A stretch of 60,000 bases of DNA from Chrysomallon squamiferum. Taxonomy: Eukaryota > Mollusca > Gastropoda > Neomphalida > Peltospiridae. The stretch spans positions 16,541,310 through 16,601,309 of the forward strand of contig CM022673.1 in the NCBI GenBank assembly GCA_012295275.1, read 5' to 3'. The notes under the pieces are model-generated. The model was not told the DNA's origin. It saw only the letters and a program-made list of their open reading frames with translations, and ran no database searches. The translations under genes and the position numbers were made by a program. Positions 49,101 to 60,000 of this stretch are shown piece by piece. The stretch's first letter is position 1, and each line of letters begins with the position of its first letter.

Positions 49101-51687
49101 TTTTTTTATTAGGACTATCATTCTGTGTATTTCTGGTTTTTTTTTATTTTTATTATTAATATTTTATTTTTTGGCAACTATACTTTGTTTTTCATATAAG
49201 TACTATACTTCATTTTGGAATATTAATGAAAGATAAGATGTAGGATCGGTTTTGTTTCTTTGGGTTACTTTCTATCACCAACCATTATTTACACCTGTTA
49301 ATCTAACATATAAAAATTAAAAATAATAAAAACCAAAATTATTTGAATGAAATAACAAAACAAGTTTGTTTTTAAATTATTCTTATTTTTTGTTTTATTT
49401 TATGTTTGTAAATAATTTACCAACTTCCCTATTCTGTTTATTTGATGAAAGAAAAAAATTCTGTACTAGTTGGTTCCAATTAAGGATGTTTAAATTAATC
49501 CTCTTTTTTTTTTTAAATTTTAATTATTAGTTCATAAGATTCTAAAAACATTTATTTATTTCAGTTTGCATGACAGGAAAGTGTGTGTACTAGGTCTGTG
49601 TTCACTCATAAACATGCCTCATACAAGACCAACAGAAATCTCAGAAATTAGTTCTAAGCTTATTCCAGCCTCTCTCTTACTGTTCCAGGGATTAAAACGA
49701 GCCTATGCAAGTAAGTTGTTTTCAGTCCTGATAATACAAGAATTCTGGTATTACCTTGAGATGGTATTGGATAGGTTTCATTTGAGCTAATTTAAAAGTT
49801 TCATTCAAAGGTTAATGTACAACATTAATGACCTGTGCTAACAATCAGACTAAGGGCTGATAGGATTGATACAGTATTAATTAAAATTTATTTCAAGAGT
49901 TGACTGTTTATCTTGTATTAATATATTGCGTTCATTTTTCAGGTCGTGCAAAAGATGAAGAAGAATCATCTGATGAGGAAGAAAGTGAAGAAGAGAATGA
50001 ACCAGGTAATTTTCTGAATTGTTGCTTTAGTCTCCTTGAAACAGAAACTTAGCAGAATGAGTAGTTTAATATAAAGAAAGCAAACTTGAGAGGAAGAGTA
50101 CAAAAGGAATAAAATTTTACAAGTCTGGCTACTTTGAAATTAGTATTAACATAGGATGATGGTAATAATAAAATAATATTTAACATTTCTTTTTTTGTTT
50201 TTAGAAGTTTTAGATAGTGATGAAGATGAGATTGATGAAGAAGGGCAGGAATATTTAGAAAAATTAGAAAAAGTGGTAAGTACTGACTTTTTTTCACACA
50301 CACATGAGGATAGGATAAATAGCCCAGTAACTAATTGTTTGTCTTGTGTTTAAGAACTTTTGCCAGTGTTGCTCATATGAAAACATTTAGCAGCTTGGAC
50401 AATATAATGATTTTATGTGCATAAAAAAGCAGATAATAACATCCAATATATATTAAGAAAGTAATTAACTTGTGTTACTTGACAAATATAGGTCTAAGTG
50501 TAATAATAAACATTATTTTAAAATGATTCTGGCCATTAATTGTGATATATGTACAAAAAAGAAAAAGTCTACACTTAATTTTATTTTAAAATGATTTGTG
50601 ATAAAAGATTTTATGAAATGTGATTCAGGCCAATGAAGATGACAGTGATGCAGAGTACACAGATGATGGTGCTGAGGAAACAGCTTTAGAAAGTTACCAG
50701 ACACCACTTGATGAGGAAAAGTGTCCGGTTGATGAATATGTTATTTTTAAAACTATACTAGAAAGTAAGCAGATGACTGTTCTATACATTGACAAACTTT
50801 AAAAATCTTTTAAGACAGCAGTTTAGTTAGTAAATAGTTTTTATATGCATGTGCAATTAGGTTAATCAAATCTCAACATTTTCTATTGGGTAGTTAAATA
50901 TGTTTTGATGATAAGGTATAAAATAGGGAGAAAATATCTTTTATGCCTAAAAGAAAAAAAAAAATTGGTATTTACTAAAGGATTATATAAATGTCATAGA
51001 ATCTGCAAAACTTAGGAGGATTAATTTAGCAGCAGAATTTGGATTGAAATGATAAAAACAAATAATAATAATCTGAAAGGTGTAAAATAAATATATCAGA
51101 AATTTTAAATTTTCTATGTTAATGCTGGACAAAAGACAGTCACTAAAAAGTAATCAGATATCTAATACTACATAATGACACTGAAAGGGATGTTTTCAGG
51201 CATGCAGAGCACTGATCCACAATGGTACAATTCACTTGTCATTGAACTCACTCCAGAACAGCTCAAAGAAATCGAGGAAATATTTACATTGGCCGACCAG
51301 AGAAAAGCAGTTGCAGGTTGGTATCCTTTCCTCTCCATTACTCTGGTTTTCTGTAATGTTTTCCTCTTTGAAAATCTCTCCGTCATAGGCTTTAGGTTTT
51401 TTTTGAATGTTTATGGGTGAGTATTTGTGATTATTTATTTAAACAGTTTGCTATTAGTATATTAGAATTTTAAACATTTTTAAAAGTTTTAAAATTTTAA
51501 AGGGTTTTTTTCCTTCATGGTAACAAATTCAGATTAATATGTTGTACAATGCTTTTTGTCTTGTTTTCATTTTTGTTCTTTATCTTTTTCCCCTCCAGAG
51601 TCAAAGAGAATAGAAGAAAGGGGAGGCTACATGTTCACAAATAAACAGGTTCCTCAAACATTCAACTTTGGAGGACAGATGTCTTAA
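38261..51687 (+). CDS. IPO7: Importin-7 (karyopherin-beta family nuclear import receptor)
   Basis: Ran-dependent import receptor that carries ribosomal proteins, histone H1 and other cargo through nuclear pores. There are 28 coding exons: 38261-38344, 39343-39424, 39772-39928, 40146-40304, 40581-40737, 41201-41290, 42009-42103, 42282-42352, 43010-43112, 43552-43597, 43913-44012, 44392-44585, 44857-44946, 45365-45530, 45748-45789, 46153-46271, 46591-46713, 47153-47219, 47603-47728, 47953-48050, 48405-48497, 48845-49065, 49565-49710, 49943-50005, 50205-50275, 50629-50764, 51200-51316, 51599-51687. They sum to 3105 nt and 1034 aa, against about 1038 in vertebrate IPO7, with all phases closing. 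Recognisable blocks: N-terminal importin-beta domain ([19 protein letters not shown]), [35 protein letters not shown]-type HEAT repeats, [43 protein letters not shown], an acidic Glu/Asp-rich segment (exons 24-26), and C-terminal FNFGG. The start matches the family N-terminus ([16 protein letters not shown]). Confidence 0.98.
40078..40112. repeat. (AT)n microsatellite
   Basis: Alternating AT run in importin-7 intron 3, about 30 bases upstream of the exon 4 acceptor. Confidence 0.9.
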
Positions 51688-51706
51688 TAACTCAGTACTG
51701 CATAAA

Positions 51707-51738
<32 letters not shown>

Positions 51739-54700
51739 TTTAAAAACAAAAACAAAAACTTCAGAAGAAAATACAGTGCAAATGTGATGATGAAAACTTC
51801 ATTTTTCTCTCAGTATTTGGCAAATTATTGTGAAATTTCAGTCATTTTAGTTCCAAAAAAGATGGAGGCTGAATAGTCCATTTTTTTTTTTTTTTTTTAA
51901 ATATATGTTTGAATTGCAAAATTTAATTCTTGGTAACTTCAAAGTGAATGACAGAAACAAAATTGCCTTTGTTTTGGTTGCTTCTGCTTGTGTGGAGAAA
52001 ACCTTGGACAATTCCAGTGTTGCCAAGACAACCCTCTACTAACCATTGTCAGTGAATGACTTGAGTAAAATAGAACTTACCCTGTTCATCGGAAGTCTGT
52101 GATATTGAGATGTAGTTATGAGAAACAGGGGACTCAAGTGGTTTACACTCACATTTCTTTATGGTCTTGTCAGCATTCACTGATACATACCACATTGTTT
52201 CTAGTTTTTTACTGAGGAATTAATTTTTTTTTTTTTTTTAAAGATTTGTTTGTAAAGTATGGTATTCTGATTGTTCAGAGTTGTCTATCTTCCATTTGCA
52301 GCATTATTTAAAATTCTCAGATAGCACCTTAATGAAAAAAAAAAAAAAGAATTTTCTAAAATAGAGCAAAATTTGTTACTGAAATTTTTTAATTTATTGG
52401 TGCATTTTTTTTTTATCCAGATTTAAAGTTTATTTTCAAAGATTTATAAAAATTAAATTTGTTACGGGAAAAAAAAAAATATAATAATAATAATAATAAT
52501 TGAAAAAAATATGTTTTTAATTCTAAGAATTGAAAATGAATTGTATTCTATAGGGTTCACAAAAAACTAAAATGGAGTCCTGTTGTTCTCTTTATTATAA
52601 TTGAAATATATGCTTGATTTATCTCCCAGTACTATATTTCAGGATTTATAAAAATGTTCAAAAAATTTAGACAGACACGAAAAAGCATACTTTCATAAAC
52701 ATTTTATTTTGTGCCATTGAATTCAAAGAGAGTTTAAAATACATAATGAAATATTTTTACTGTAGAAACAAAAATTTCAGTTCTTGATAATAAAATGTGG
52801 GTTAATAGTACATAGAAACCACCATAGCGCAAATATTTCATAATAAATTTTTTTTAAAAGAAATTTGCAGCTAGTATTAAATTTGAAATTGACTGTGTCA
52901 AGTGTTGACTTCATTTTATGTTTTTTTGTTAAATATCTTTTTCTTCCAAATTTGTGTTTTGTTTACAATATGATTTAAAATTCTTATACCACTCTTAATG
53001 AAGAGTTGTTTCTTTAAAGCGATCGCGTTTCATCTTAATTTTCTATTGTTGTTTTTTGTTTTTTAAATCTACATTTTAAAATTGTTAACTTAATCAAAAT
53101 CAGTTTTAAAGGCATTGAGAATTTTTCAGCATATGAACCCTGTAGGTATGATTTATTAAAATTCAATTCTAATACTGATTTAAATTCCTATCATTAGTTT
53201 TATTACTTATTATTATAATTACTATCAATACTACTGTTATTATTATTGAGAAAACACAGGAAGTAACAGCAGTTGCTCTGTCAGGAAAATGTGTTTTACT
53301 TGTATAAAAGTAAAAAGGTTTGTGATTATGCAGTAAAAGCAATTTTAATCTTGTCAAAGTAGCCCTCCAAAGTTTTTAATATGTCACTGATTTCATTTTA
53401 AATCACATTTGATGTTGTTACAGAATATGGTAATAGAGATTTAGAGAGAAAAAAAAGCTTACGGATTAAAATAAATGTTTAATAGAAGAGACCTAGTACT
53501 TTTTTCTGCTGGAATGTCGAACATGCAGTTAGCTAGAGCAAGACCAATAATCATTTAATATAATAATTTAAGCTATCTTAAGATGCATTAAAACTGAGAA
53601 AGAGGCAAATTATTGCAATGATGAAGGAAAACAATATTTGGCTCTTCTTCTAAATTATCAGATTTTCCTAGCCGTTTAAATGTTATTTACACCAAGTTTA
53701 ACTCGGAATGCTGTTAACCAGTGAATTTTATTTGATGTTAACACTTTAACGTATATATATGTGGGTGCATGAATATTTTGCAGTGTTTGTTTATCTTAAT
53801 GCCGAGTGCCATTTTCCAATCTTTTTTTTCCCCCTGACATTCTTCAATACTTAATTGTCACTATTCTTTACCATTTAAAAGATAAAAGTTGGTTTATTGT
53901 TTGACATACTTAAGTCATGTAAAAAATTTTATTTATTTATTTATTTATTCGTTTCATGGAATAACAAACAGTCCTTAAATCATTTTAAGCAATTTTTTTT
54001 TTCTTGTTTTCTTTTGCTATATATATTTATATATTTTTTTTTTTTCTTAATATTTTTTTTTGTCCTGTTTTTTTTTTTTTTTTTTTTTAGTGTTTCAATT
54101 TTGAAGTATTAAATGGTCATTTCTTTGGAGGTAATTTTTCTTCTAAAATTTACCAATAAATACATGGCAAGCTACTTAGTGGCTTGTTTTAAGTGAAGGA
54201 TTAGGTGAATTGTCTAATTATTTTTAATTTAATTATTTCATTGCATAAAACATTTTAAACTGCTGACTGTCATTTTGTCTGGCTCAGATATTTTTATTTG
54301 GTTGGGGGTGGGGGAATTAAAAAGAAATTGGAAATAATAATACCATTAGCAAACATATATCTGAAAAAGTAAAATTTTAACTGAATTAAAATGAAAAATG
54401 CATTCAGTATGTTCATTTTGATTGGTTATATTCTGTTGCATTTTTCTGTTAAAAAAATATTTTAAAATCCCCATAAAATGTAGACTACCTCGATTTTATC
54501 TTACTCAAACAAGTTAATGTTGGTGCCTTTGAAGGGTTTGCTTATCTTTTATTTTTAATTTAAATTTTTTTTTTTCTATTATTTTTTGCTTCTTTTTCCA
54601 CCTGCTAAAGAAAGTTTTACCCTGCTGAGTGATATTTAGAAAAACAAAATCAGTTGGCATGAAATGATTGTTCACTATTATTGTTTGCTTTTAATATGCA

Positions 54701-56839
54701 GAAAGATTGAGAAACTGATATTAATATTTCTGCTGGGCTAAGTTATTGGGTTAAATGCATATGTAAATAGTAAACATGCCTTTTGTAAGGTATTAAACAA
54801 ATGTAAGATAACAGCAGTAAAGATTTTGTTCAGGATTCTCAATTTTTCAGCAAGGTGTCAATAAAAATGTAACTATTGTAATAAAACAAAACTTACAGAA
54901 AATAAAATTTTAAATCTGCGATTTTGTCTTACTGAAATTCTTTGCTGCTTTCTATCAGAAATTTGTTATTAAAATGATCAAATTGCATTGTAAAATAGGT
55001 CTGGCATAAATTACATAGAAAGAGAAATCCCAACTGATGCCAGTTACAAATGATTTGAAAAGGAGAAAAACATATCTAGCAGTGATACATACCTATAAAC
55101 GTTAAATAACAACAACAAAAAAGCAAACAGATCACAGACGATAATTAAATAAATATCTCTGAAGGTCAAATCTCTATGGTTTGTTCCTATATTTGGGAGA
55201 CGAATCATAAAATAAACGTGACAGTGCTTACTGATATGAAATGATCTTGAACAGATTCAAATTAATTTTTAATTTGTAAGAAATGAAACTAAAATAATAT
55301 CCTGCACATATACAAGGGTTAATATAAATTCTTAAAGTAATAAATAAAAAAACTTTGTGGTAAAAAATAGACGTTTTTTCTTATTCGTCTTTTTACAATG
55401 GTGCGCTGATCAGAGGAGGAAAATACACTGAAGTAAAAATGACGTATTACTTCCGTGATAAACATTGACGTACTGTAATGTTTATAAATATATATAAGAT
55501 CTTTTGTGTCCAAGCTATGCATAGTTTTACTCTATAACAAAGGACTTTTACTTTTGATGATATCAGTTTTTAAATAAATCCGTCCTTGCAGCAGTACAAA
55601 CAGGTAAATTTTTTAAAGTTGATTCTTTAAAATTAAAGAAGTTGAAAAGAAAAGAAAAACCAGGAAAGATTTGAAAATACTAAACATTGTTAGTGTTTAA
55701 AGGTCATCTACATAATCATGTAGATGTGATGACGTTTACTTAAAGAATTTTCGTTCTTAAAAACTGTATGATAAATGACATAAAATTATGAAGTTTTTAA
55801 GGAATAAAGTTATTATTATTAAATAAACCAACTCGGGCAACTGTAAAACTAACATCGGACATATTTTCCCGTTTTTCAGACATGAACTAAATATCAATAC
55901 GGTTAATAATTATGTCAAGTAGCAGAGATGTTTGACCTAATTCTTCCATTATTGGGTTAGTTATTGTAGATGACAGAAACCAAGAAAACAAAATGTAAAA
56001 AAAAATGCAGATAAAAAACTAAACATATTTTATTTAAAGATAAAAACAAAGTAGTGAATATTTTAATTACATTAACCAGGTAAAGGTGTAATAAGTGGAG
56101 TAAATTTCTCCACCTTCCTTGGTTATTCTTTCCATTGTGTATGTGTGTCGCAGTGTTTTATCACCATCACTTTCTTACAAATAGCACATTTTTAAAAGGA
56201 TAGGAAAAATTGAGGAAAACATTAAATCATTTCAAAGTTATGCTAAAGATTTAAATTAAAATTTTTCAGTTTTTCAATTTTTACTGTACCTTAAAAGCAG
56301 CAACATGAGTCACCTTGTGAGTGATGATACCCCCACCTCTGAGTGGTTAATACAGAACTAATTCAATGTTTTGGGGGACTGTTCACCTTAGGTACAGACA
56401 CACCCACCCACACCCACACCCACACACATACATGCATGTATACACATATATCACATATTCATATACTTAATGTATATCATCTATTCAACATATTATAAAA
56501 GGCTAATTGTTGAAATAAAATGTTTGTTAATTACTGTTTATTAAGAGTATTAATGGCAGTACAATTACAAACAGTGGGAAATTAATATAATTTGTTTAAA
56601 AATTCAGTTGATAAAAACAACTGATTTTGTCAAATAATTATTATTTGTGTTGTAGCTGTATTTATCTTTTTATTATTATTATTGTTATGTTAATGTTCAG
56701 GTATTCATTTCTCTGTATTCTTAGTCTTTTTTTATTTTTATTTTAAATTTACTTTTCCTAACAGCAATTGTTTAAAAGAATCTTGGAATCTAAGAGGCTG
56801 TTTATTCTTTGTTCTTCAGTCTAGCATTTATGTATAAAA
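51688..56839. other. Importin-7 3' UTR and intergenic DNA
   Basis: No coding exon seen. AATAAA occurs at 51705-51710, right after the stop and next to an A tract, and again further down (for example near 54844 and 54880), so 3' UTR length is undecided. ATTTA repeats near 53928-53949 could act as an AU-rich element but also resemble the local simple repeats. The last 25 bases before the next gene's ATG look like an acceptor plus 5' UTR. Confidence 0.55.
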
Positions 56840-56847
56840 ATGAGTGA
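56830..56847 (+). promoter_or_regulatory. Short upstream ORF overlapping the TBCEL-like start
   Basis: ATG TAT AAA AAT GAG TGA begins 10 bases before the main ATG and ends inside it, in another frame. It lies just downstream of a likely 5' UTR splice acceptor (TTCTTCAG at 56812-56819). Such overlapping uORFs usually lower initiation at the main start. Confidence 0.4.
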
Positions 56848-59604
56848 TAATGAAGAAAATGGGGTGTGCCGAAGATCTGTGTTGGAAGCTATAACCTACA
56901 AATACATTGATGCCATGATACAGAGCACAGAACATCTGCATATTTTCATGCCAAGAAAAGGACCAGCAAAACTTTCAGGTGCTGAAAGAGTTTAAATTTA
57001 GTGATAGTTCATTCATGATTTTTTCCATTCTATCAAGTTTATAATTCTAAGTGACCCAGCTAGCTTTCACTAAGAACCCTCTAAATTTCATTATAAGCAA
57101 TCGCAGGAATTAGAAATAAGCAAGGAAATTTTGACTTAGCTTCGTAATAGGTTAAATATAATTAAATGGACAGCGATTTGTACCACGTTTGACAGATTGT
57201 CATTACTATTAAAATTTTATTACACAAATATTTATTCATTTATTCTGGAATTTTTATGTTAAATATACAGAATCTGGTGATGTGATTCTTCCTCGGAACG
57301 TAGATCTCACCAACTACAAGATAGACAAAGCAGGAAACTTAGAACAACTTCTTGAACTGTGCGCCAATGTTAAAGAACTCATTCTACATAACAACTACCT
57401 TCAAGACTGGAGTGAGGTGAGTCAGGATATTTCATCAGAAATAATGTTTATGTATAAACACAAATTAATTTTCAAATTATTTTGACTCCATAAAAAGCTT
57501 TTATTAATAAATAACATAATAATAAAATAACATAGACAAATGGTAAAATCCATTTCATTACATAAAATTAAAAAAATATAATATTTTGTTTCCTTTTTAA
57601 AAACATTTTTATGAGTGTAATCTTATTTTTGAGTGGTTCATATATCTTTTACTGTATTTTACTTCTGTACATCGTTTTTTGTAATGTCTAAATTAAGTTT
57701 GGTCTATTATTTATATCCTAAACTATTTTCAAAATATTTTATTTTTATAAATAAGTGTTTTGAGTTCAAGAAATCAGAAAAATAATCAGTGATTAAAAGA
57801 AAAATAATAATAATAATTCAGTACAGACTAAAGTTCTTGTTTTCAAAATACGTGTTACTTAAATCTATATACCAGTGAGTGTTTTTATGCACTGAAAATA
57901 AATATCAAGGTATTTTACAGGTGTTGATGATTCTGAAAGGTATGCCAAAACTTACATTCCTGAACCTCACAGCTAATCCACTCAAAGAAATGATTGTCAC
58001 ACCAACAGAAGACAGCATATTTCCTAACATTACTCATCTTGTTCTGAACAAAACACAAGTGCCTTGGAATACCATAGAATCTCTGCTTCAGTGTTTTCCA
58101 AAGTACATATTTAATTTGGAATTAATAGTAAAAGTTTTTGAAATTGCATATTTTGATAATTATGTAAACTCTGAAATGATTTAAGATACTTGTTGTTAGA
58201 TAAAATAACAATAGTGGTATGTATTTCAGTTTTGTAATTAATCTTTGCTAGGACAACAATAAATAATAATAATAACAGCAGATTGTTTATTTGACTCCCA
58301 GAAAACCTTATTTAGAAGCTTGCTAGATAAATGGCCTGGTATCTGTGTAACAATAACCAGATTAGTTTGTAGTTTTCTTTATCATATAATTTATTTTTTA
58401 AATTGTTTTATAGCCAATTGTTTATTTGCTAATAGTGAAACTAAAAAAGCAAGAGTTAGTAAATTTTCAAAACAAATTTTCAGGATGACCTAATTTATTT
58501 TGCAGTGACTCAGTTTGTCAGAATTCTTGTAAACATTTCTATTTTACTAGAAAAGAAAGCAGCAAGTTATATTTACCTCCTGAGGTTTGTTAGTATTATT
58601 CTATTGTTCAAAATTATTATTAGTAGTAGTAAGTATGGTCTCTAAGACATTAGAGACATTAACTTTAAAGAGTTCAAAATGTTTCTGAAGAAGTCACAGA
58701 TACACTGCGTATTTGTAACAAGTTCAAATATTTTTGTTTTTAGTCTGGTAGAACTCCACCTAAGTTTGAACAACTACACAGACGTGACACTCTCTGAGCA
58801 GTTAACCTACCCATCTCTTCAGAAACTCTTCTTCAACAACAACGCTGTCACATCATGGTCAGGGATATGCAAACTAGGTCACCTGTTTCCTAACCTGGAA
58901 GACCTCATGATGTGTGGGTGTGAGTTGTGTACCATTGGTCCTGATGGGTTTGAAGCATTCAGCAAACTTAAGAGATGGAGTCTGAGTCAAACCACCTTGA
59001 ATGGATGGAAGGATATTGATATGATCCGAAACTTCCCAGCTCTTTATGATGTCAGGTTACAAGATATTGCATTTCTACAGGTATTTTTTTTTTCTAAATT
59101 TATTTATTATTATTATTTCTTAATTAATCTTTTTAACTTGTTTTTTTGTTTTGTTTATTTGATTAATTTATTATTATTATTTTTGCTTGATTATATGTTT
59201 TGAAAAGGAGAGAAGACTTCCAGTAGCTTTGTCTATTGTCACCATTTGCTTATATGAGATACATAATGTAAATGTTAACAAAAATACTCAGAGGAAAGAT
59301 GATAGTTAAATGTCTTTGTAGAAGTACTGTCTCTCTTTCTCTCTCTCCATCTTTTAGAAACTTTTTTCTCTATCTGTGTGCCCATCTCTTTTCCCTTCTC
59401 CCTTAAATGTTTGTTTATAAATATGTCATTACATTTACATGTTAAATTACAGGATTACCCATCAAAAGACAGAAGACAGCTGATTGTTGCTCGCACACCA
59501 AACATTAAATATCTGAATGGTAGTTGTGTTGATAATTTGGAGCGAGAAGATGCAGAGAGAGCCTTTATACGAAAATTCCTAGATGCAGAGGAGAAACCAG
59601 AAAG
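56840..59604 (+). CDS. TBCEL: Tubulin-specific chaperone cofactor E-like protein (partial, 3' end beyond window)
   Basis: A cytosolic leucine-rich-repeat protein that, in the TBCE/TBCEL family, binds tubulin and promotes its destabilisation. Five coding exons are in the window: 56840-56978, 57271-57416, 57921-58102, 58744-59080, 59453-59604 (956 nt). Phases close at each join and the last exon leaves in phase 2. The N-terminus lacks the CAP-Gly domain of TBCE, which favours TBCEL. Leucine-rich repeats follow: ELILHNNYLQDWSEV, LTFLNLTANPL, ITHLVLNKTQVPW, LVELHLSLNNYTDV, LQKLFFNNNAVTSW, then a cap region DRRQLIVARTPNIKYLNGS and EREDAERAFIRKF, a TBCE/TBCEL hallmark. The C-terminal ubiquitin-like domain would lie past the window end. 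A likely 5' UTR intron acceptor sits at about 56819. Confidence 0.93.
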
Positions 59605-60000
59605 GTGAATATTAATTAATGTTTCTGGTACAAAAATCTGTGATGCACATGGTTGTTTTTTTGTTTACTTCAAATAAAAATGTTCATAAATGATGATATG
59701 AAACAGTGATCAGGATTAGTTGAAAAACATGATCATTCTAATATAATTAAATGATTTGATCATAAATATATAAAAATAAAAGGAAGAAAGAAATTATAAA
59801 TAACATTATAAGAGAGTTGTAATAATATCAGACACATTTATAACTAAACTGTAAAGATGTATGTAGAAAAAAGTTTTAAAATTTTAATTGTTAATATTAA
59901 ATTTAAATATTTAAAATAAGTTATGTTATATAAATTATTTCGGCATTGTTTACTTGGTTTTCTCTGTTTTAGTTTATTATTATTTACTGATGTTATTTTT
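59605..60000. other. Intron of the TBCEL-like gene
   Basis: Starts with the donor AG|GTGAAT. AT-rich to the window edge, with no further exon visible. Confidence 0.75.

Overview
The window is nuclear DNA of an animal. Genes are split by many short to mid-size GT-AG introns, the background is very AT-rich, and microsatellites (GA, CA, AAT, GATA-type) are dense. Gene content (Shaw/Kv3 potassium channel, LBD-less nuclear-receptor-like protein, endobrevin-like R-SNARE, DEG/ENaC channel, importin-7, TBCE-like protein) fits a lophotrochozoan, most likely a mollusc such as a gastropod. That assignment is inference from gene style, not a proven identity. I see no rRNA, convincing tRNA, CRISPR array or bacterial operon.

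Layout: four genes on the minus strand, then two on the plus strand. (1) 1.1-12.3 kb, minus: a Kv3/Shaw-type channel with its tetramerisation domain in one exon, the whole S1-S6 core in a second, and a C-terminal tail exon about 5 kb further on. A second, phase-compatible terminal exon lies near 1.1-1.4 kb, so alternative C-termini are likely. The intron holds an inverted duplication of a DD41D Tc1/mariner-type transposon relic. (2) 17.0-19.25 kb, minus: a two-zinc-finger nuclear-receptor DNA-binding domain joined to a repetitive Asn/Ser/Thr/Gln-rich tail instead of a ligand-binding domain; its 5' end was not found. (3) 22.8-24.2 kb, minus: a small endobrevin/VAMP8-like R-SNARE whose ATG appears to be split by an intron. 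(4) 25.8-35.4 kb, minus: a complete DEG/ENaC channel in 13 coding exons, with a Gly/Gln/Ser minisatellite and a basic furin-like site in the extracellular domain.

(5) 38.3-51.7 kb, plus: complete importin-7 in 28 coding exons (1034 aa deduced), head-to-head with the DEG/ENaC gene across 2.8 kb that holds a dead hAT transposase and a composite CT/GT/GC microsatellite. (6) 56.8 kb to the window edge, plus: the 5' five coding exons of a tubulin-cofactor-E-like (TBCEL) gene.

Exon boundaries were derived by eye from GT-AG sites, codon phase and family motifs. In every multi-exon gene model the phases close and the reading frame stays open. The genes belong to unrelated processes (excitability, transcription, vesicle fusion, nuclear import, tubulin handling), and I see no shared pathway or cluster logic. 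The most unusual items are the LBD-less nuclear receptor, the hidden alternative Kv terminal exon, the split start codon of the SNARE, and the repeat-bearing extracellular domain of the DEG/ENaC channel.
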